Source of the DNA: B73-G16 sp964448445
Lineage (GTDB): Bacteria > Desulfobacterota > B13-G15
NCBI GenBank assembly: GCA_964448445.1
Contig: CAYVAU010000035.1
Span: forward strand, 1-14,553
Length of the DNA: 14,553 nt
Reading direction: 5' to 3'
Positions 12,970-14,553 of the stretch are shown piece after piece; position 1 is the stretch's first letter, and each line of letters starts with the position of its first letter. The translations under genes were made by a program, and so were the position numbers. The notes beneath the pieces are model-generated. The model searched no databases, was not told where the DNA came from, and saw only the letters and a list, made by a program, of their open reading frames with translations.

Positions 12970-14315
12970 GACAACCCTTCCACCCCCAAGGCCTTCATAG
13001 GCCCCTTTGCCTTTGAGAGGGTTTCCTGATATTCCCTCTCTGGGACCGAGTCGGCCACAATCCCCGCCCCTGCCCCGAGGTAGTAAAGGCCATCCTTATG
13101 GAGGACGGACCTTATGGTTATGCAAGTGTCCATGTTGCCTCGAAAGTCTATGTATCCCACTGCACCCCCATAGATCCCCCTTCTTGTGGGTTCCATCTCG
13201 GAGATGATCTGCATGGCCCTCACCTTGGGTGCACCCGAAAGGGTCCCGGCAGGGAAGGTCGCCCAAAGGACATCCACGGCATCAAGGCCCTCCCTCAACT
13301 TTCCCCTTACATGGGACACCAAGTGAAAGACATGAGAGTAAGCCTCCAGCTGCTTGAACTCGGTGACCTCAACTGTCCCCATTTCGGAGACCCTTCCCAG
13401 GTCGTTCCTCGCGAGGTCTACAAGCATCACATGCTCTGCCTCCTCCTTGGGATCGTGAAGTAACTCCTCGAGCATCTCCCTGTCCTTTTGAGGATCGCCG
13501 GTCCTGGGCCTTGTGCCCGCTATGGGCCTCGTTTCAATCCATCCGTCCTTAAGCCTCACCATGACCTCAGGGGATGAGCCCACAAGCACATAATCTCCCA
13601 TGTCCAGGAAAAACATGTAGGGCGAGGGGTTTATGCGCCTCAGGTGCCTGTAAACCGATAGAGGATCCCTGGGGGATTCCACGGTGAAGATCTGGGCTAA
13701 GACCACCTGGATGGCCTCCCCATCGAGGATCATTTCCCTCGTCCTCTTTACAGCCTCACAGAACCCTTCCTTGGTGAAGGTAGAGAGGGGTTTGGAAGCG
13801 ACCTTTCCTTCAGAAGGGGGAGAGAAGGATCTGGGGAGCTTTAAGGCCTTCTCTATCTCCCGGACAAACCCCTCCCCTTGGGTCGAAATGAGGTTGACCT
13901 CACCCTTCAGGTTGTCAAAGACGATGAGGTCTTCGACCTTAAGGAAGGCCATCTGAGGAACCTCCACCAGCTCCCTCTCCGGTAGGGGCACGGGTTCGAG
14001 GTGCGTTACCAGATCGTAGCTGAAATGGCCTACAAGTCCGCCCTCCAAGGGGGAGTCAGTGACTGAAGCCTCCCTCATCTTGTCCCGAAGATATCTCCTC
14101 AGTTCTTCCCAGGCCCGCCGATCTGCCTGATCAAACCTTGGACCTGGTTTCCCGAAGCCGATGATGGAGTATCGTCCCCAGTACCTTCCCTCCTCCAAGC
14201 TCTCCAAAAGCACATTGGCTCCAAGTTCCCTGAGGGCCAAAAAGACCGAAAGGGGCGTGAGGAGATCGGCCATGTCTTTTGCAACCAGGGTATCCTCCTT
14301 TCGGACTACCTCCAT
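12966..14315 (-). CDS. trpE: Anthranilate synthase component I
   Basis: TrpE makes anthranilate from chorismate, the committed Trp step. The chosen protein has 449 residues. The N-terminal LLES (36-39) and NPSPYMF (229-235) line the Trp feedback pocket of the family. The catalytic region shows PIAGTRPR (264-271), DPKEEAEH with Glu294/His295, VDLARNDLGR (299-308), FPAGTLSGAPK (354-364), RRGIYGGAVGY (378-388) and DTCITIRS (396-403). The open frame runs back to 14444, but those 43 codons lie across the attenuator hairpins and leader peptide, so ATG 14315 is preferred; GGGGGAAG lies just upstream. A second in-frame Met at codon 15 is a less likely alternative. Expression should depend on the attenuator and activity on Trp feedback. 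Confidence 0.95.
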   Translation of the reverse strand: MEVVRKEDTLVAKDMADLLTPLSVFLALRELGANVLLESLEEGRYWGRYSIIGFGKPGPRFDQADRRAWEELRRYLRDKMREASVTDSPLEGGLVGHFSYDLVTHLEPVPLPERELVEVPQMAFLKVEDLIVFDNLKGEVNLISTQGEGFVREIEKALKLPRSFSPPSEGKVASKPLSTFTKEGFCEAVKRTREMILDGEAIQVVLAQIFTVESPRDPLSVYRHLRRINPSPYMFFLDMGDYVLVGSSPEVMVRLKDGWIETRPIAGTRPRTGDPQKDREMLEELLHDPKEEAEHVMLVDLARNDLGRVSEMGTVEVTEFKQLEAYSHVFHLVSHVRGKLREGLDAVDVLWATFPAGTLSGAPKVRAMQIISEMEPTRRGIYGGAVGYIDFRGNMDTCITIRSVLHKDGLYYLGAGAGIVADSVPEREYQETLSKAKGPMKALGVEGLS

Positions 14316-14325
14316 CTCTTCCCCC

Positions 14326-14365
14326 AAAAAGAAAGGGGTCGTGGATCCTTCAACCCACGACCCCC
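14326..14365 (-). terminator. Intrinsic terminator of the trp leader
   Basis: On the minus strand GGGTCGTGG (within 14355-14365) pairs with CCACGACCC (within 14335-14344), with a ten-base loop at 14345-14354. The U-rich stretch CTTTCTTTTT follows at 14335-14326. It lies just before the trpE start, so it acts as the attenuator's OFF structure. Its 5' arm can be captured by the upstream segment at 14375-14384. Confidence 0.88.
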
Positions 14366-14460
14366 TGAAATGAAGGGCCGTGGGCACCTCCTTGGGTGCC
14401 ACACGGCCCTTACCCTCGAGCCTAAAGGGGTGGACCGGTGGCACCCCTTCTGTGCCACCG
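14335..14460 (-). promoter_or_regulatory. trp attenuator: six alternately pairing RNA segments
   Basis: Read on the minus strand, segment A (14460-14452, CGGTGGCAC) overlaps the last Trp codon and pairs perfectly over 9 bp with B (14444-14436). B (14446-14438, GGGTGCCAC) pairs with C (14402-14394) over 9 bp. C (14411-14395) pairs with D (14388-14373) in a 16-bp stem with one bulged base. D (14384-14375, CCCACGGCCC) pairs with E (14363-14354) over 10 bp with one G-U. E:F is the terminator. Stalling at Trp codons covers A, giving B:C and D:E and so read-through. Full translation gives C:D and E:F and so termination. C:D is followed by CATTTC, not a U-run, so only E:F should terminate. The pairings are seen; the mechanism is inferred from classical trp attenuation. 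Confidence 0.85.
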
Positions 14461-14496
14461 CCACCAACCCCTGTTCATCTTCATCACCAGGGCCAT
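14422..14496 (-). CDS. trpL: trp leader peptide (24 aa)
   Basis: The frame starts ATG GCC CTG GTG and ends with TAG at 14424-14422. Residues 10-14 read GWWRW, giving three Trp in four codons in an otherwise basic peptide; the last Trp codon (14457-14455) lies in the first hairpin arm. This is the classical arrangement for sensing charged tRNA-Trp. There is no Shine-Dalgarno before this ATG, and it starts only nine bases after the -10 box, so the mRNA may be almost leaderless. The frame also opens at 14517 (seven codons earlier, with AAGGA upstream), but that ATG lies within the promoter spacer. ATGs at codons 5 and 7 are further options; all keep the Trp codons. Confidence 0.85.
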   Translation of the reverse strand: MALVMKMNRGWWRWHRRGATGPPL

Positions 14497-14505
14497 CGAC
14501 GTTTT

Positions 14506-14534
14506 CTTGTAGCCCATTCCCCTTCCTTTGTCAA
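14506..14534 (-). promoter_or_regulatory. Sigma-70-type promoter of the trp operon
   Basis: On the minus strand a perfect TTGACA (14534-14529) is followed by 17 bases and TACAAG (14511-14506), a -10 with four of six consensus bases. The spacer resembles that of the aro promoter (AAGG at the start, GGGC at the end, 11 of 17 identical by eye). Predicted initiation is within a few bases of the leader peptide ATG. Confidence 0.72.
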
Positions 14535-14551
14535 CGCGTTGTCGGGGCTCG
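14525..14551 (-). repeat. 27-bp promoter element, trp copy (partner of 39-65)
   Basis: Read on the minus strand it is CGAGCCCCGACA, then ACGCG, then TTGACAAAGG, matching the aro copy at 24 of 27 positions with identical spacing. It contains the perfect 10-bp palindrome CAACGCGTTG (14532-14541), which overlaps the -35 box. The aro copy has a degenerate version of the same palindrome. A shared repressor or activator site is possible but unproven. Confidence 0.6.
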
Positions 14552-14553
14552 AT

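Noticed and set aside
14316..14444. 43-codon N-terminal extension of trpE
   Set aside because: It would cover the attenuator hairpins and overlap the leader peptide; homologous sequence begins after 14315.
14497..14517. Earlier start of the trp leader peptide at 14517, with AAGGA upstream
   Set aside because: The ATG lies in the spacer between the -35 and -10 boxes, so it would not be transcribed from the proposed promoter. Kept only as an alternative if transcription starts further upstream.
1..14553. CRISPR arrays, tRNA or rRNA genes, insertion sequences
   Set aside because: No regularly spaced repeats, no cloverleaf-like or rRNA segment, and no transposase or terminal repeats were seen. 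The only inverted repeat at distance is the promoter element.

Overview
This window is a nearly self-contained aromatic amino acid factory: two convergent operons, each preceded by its own promoter and transcription attenuator. The + strand operon (about 56-8144) encodes the common pathway and the Phe/Tyr branch. The - strand operon (about 14534-8113) encodes the complete tryptophan branch. All main genes carry intact family motifs, and none looks broken.

Organism. The first two enzymes are not DAHP synthase and AroB. They are the archaeal-type pair, ADH synthase and dehydroquinate synthase II. The rest looks bacterial: leader-peptide attenuators, strong Shine-Dalgarno sequences, a TTGACA -35 box with 17-base spacing, and trpEGDCFBA order. 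This combination is known from sulfate-reducing and related Deltaproteobacteria/Desulfobacterota, where ADH-type aro genes sit next to trp genes. GC-rich sequence, heavy AGG use for arginine and compact proteins would fit a thermophilic member. The assignment is inference; no rRNA or marker gene is present.

Layout. Positions 1-289 hold a promoter (-35 at 56, -10 at 79), a 23-residue leader peptide dense in Phe, Tyr and Trp codons, and tandem intrinsic terminators with a competing antiterminator. Then follow aroA', aroB', aroA, a tyrA-pheA fusion, an aroQ-aroD fusion, aroE, aroK and aroC, nearly all overlapping the next gene. aroC runs tail-to-tail into trpA with a 32-base overlap and no evident terminator. 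On the other strand, reading inward from the right edge, come a promoter, a Trp-rich leader peptide (W-W-R-W), a multi-segment attenuator, and trpE, trpG, trpD, trpC, trpF, trpB and trpA.

How it works together. Aspartate semialdehyde plus a 6-deoxy-5-ketofructose phosphate would enter through AroA', become dehydroquinate through AroB', and pass through AroD, AroE, AroK, AroA and AroC to chorismate. AroQ, TyrA and PheA lead to 4-hydroxyphenylpyruvate and phenylpyruvate; only aminotransferases are missing. TrpE/G, D, F, C and B/A make tryptophan.

The most interesting part is the control. The common-pathway operon appears to be governed by one attenuator that can sense shortage of any of the three aromatic amino acids. 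The trp operon has a paralogous leader tuned to Trp alone. Both leaders use a chain of six alternately pairing RNA segments, and both promoters share a nearly identical 27-bp element.
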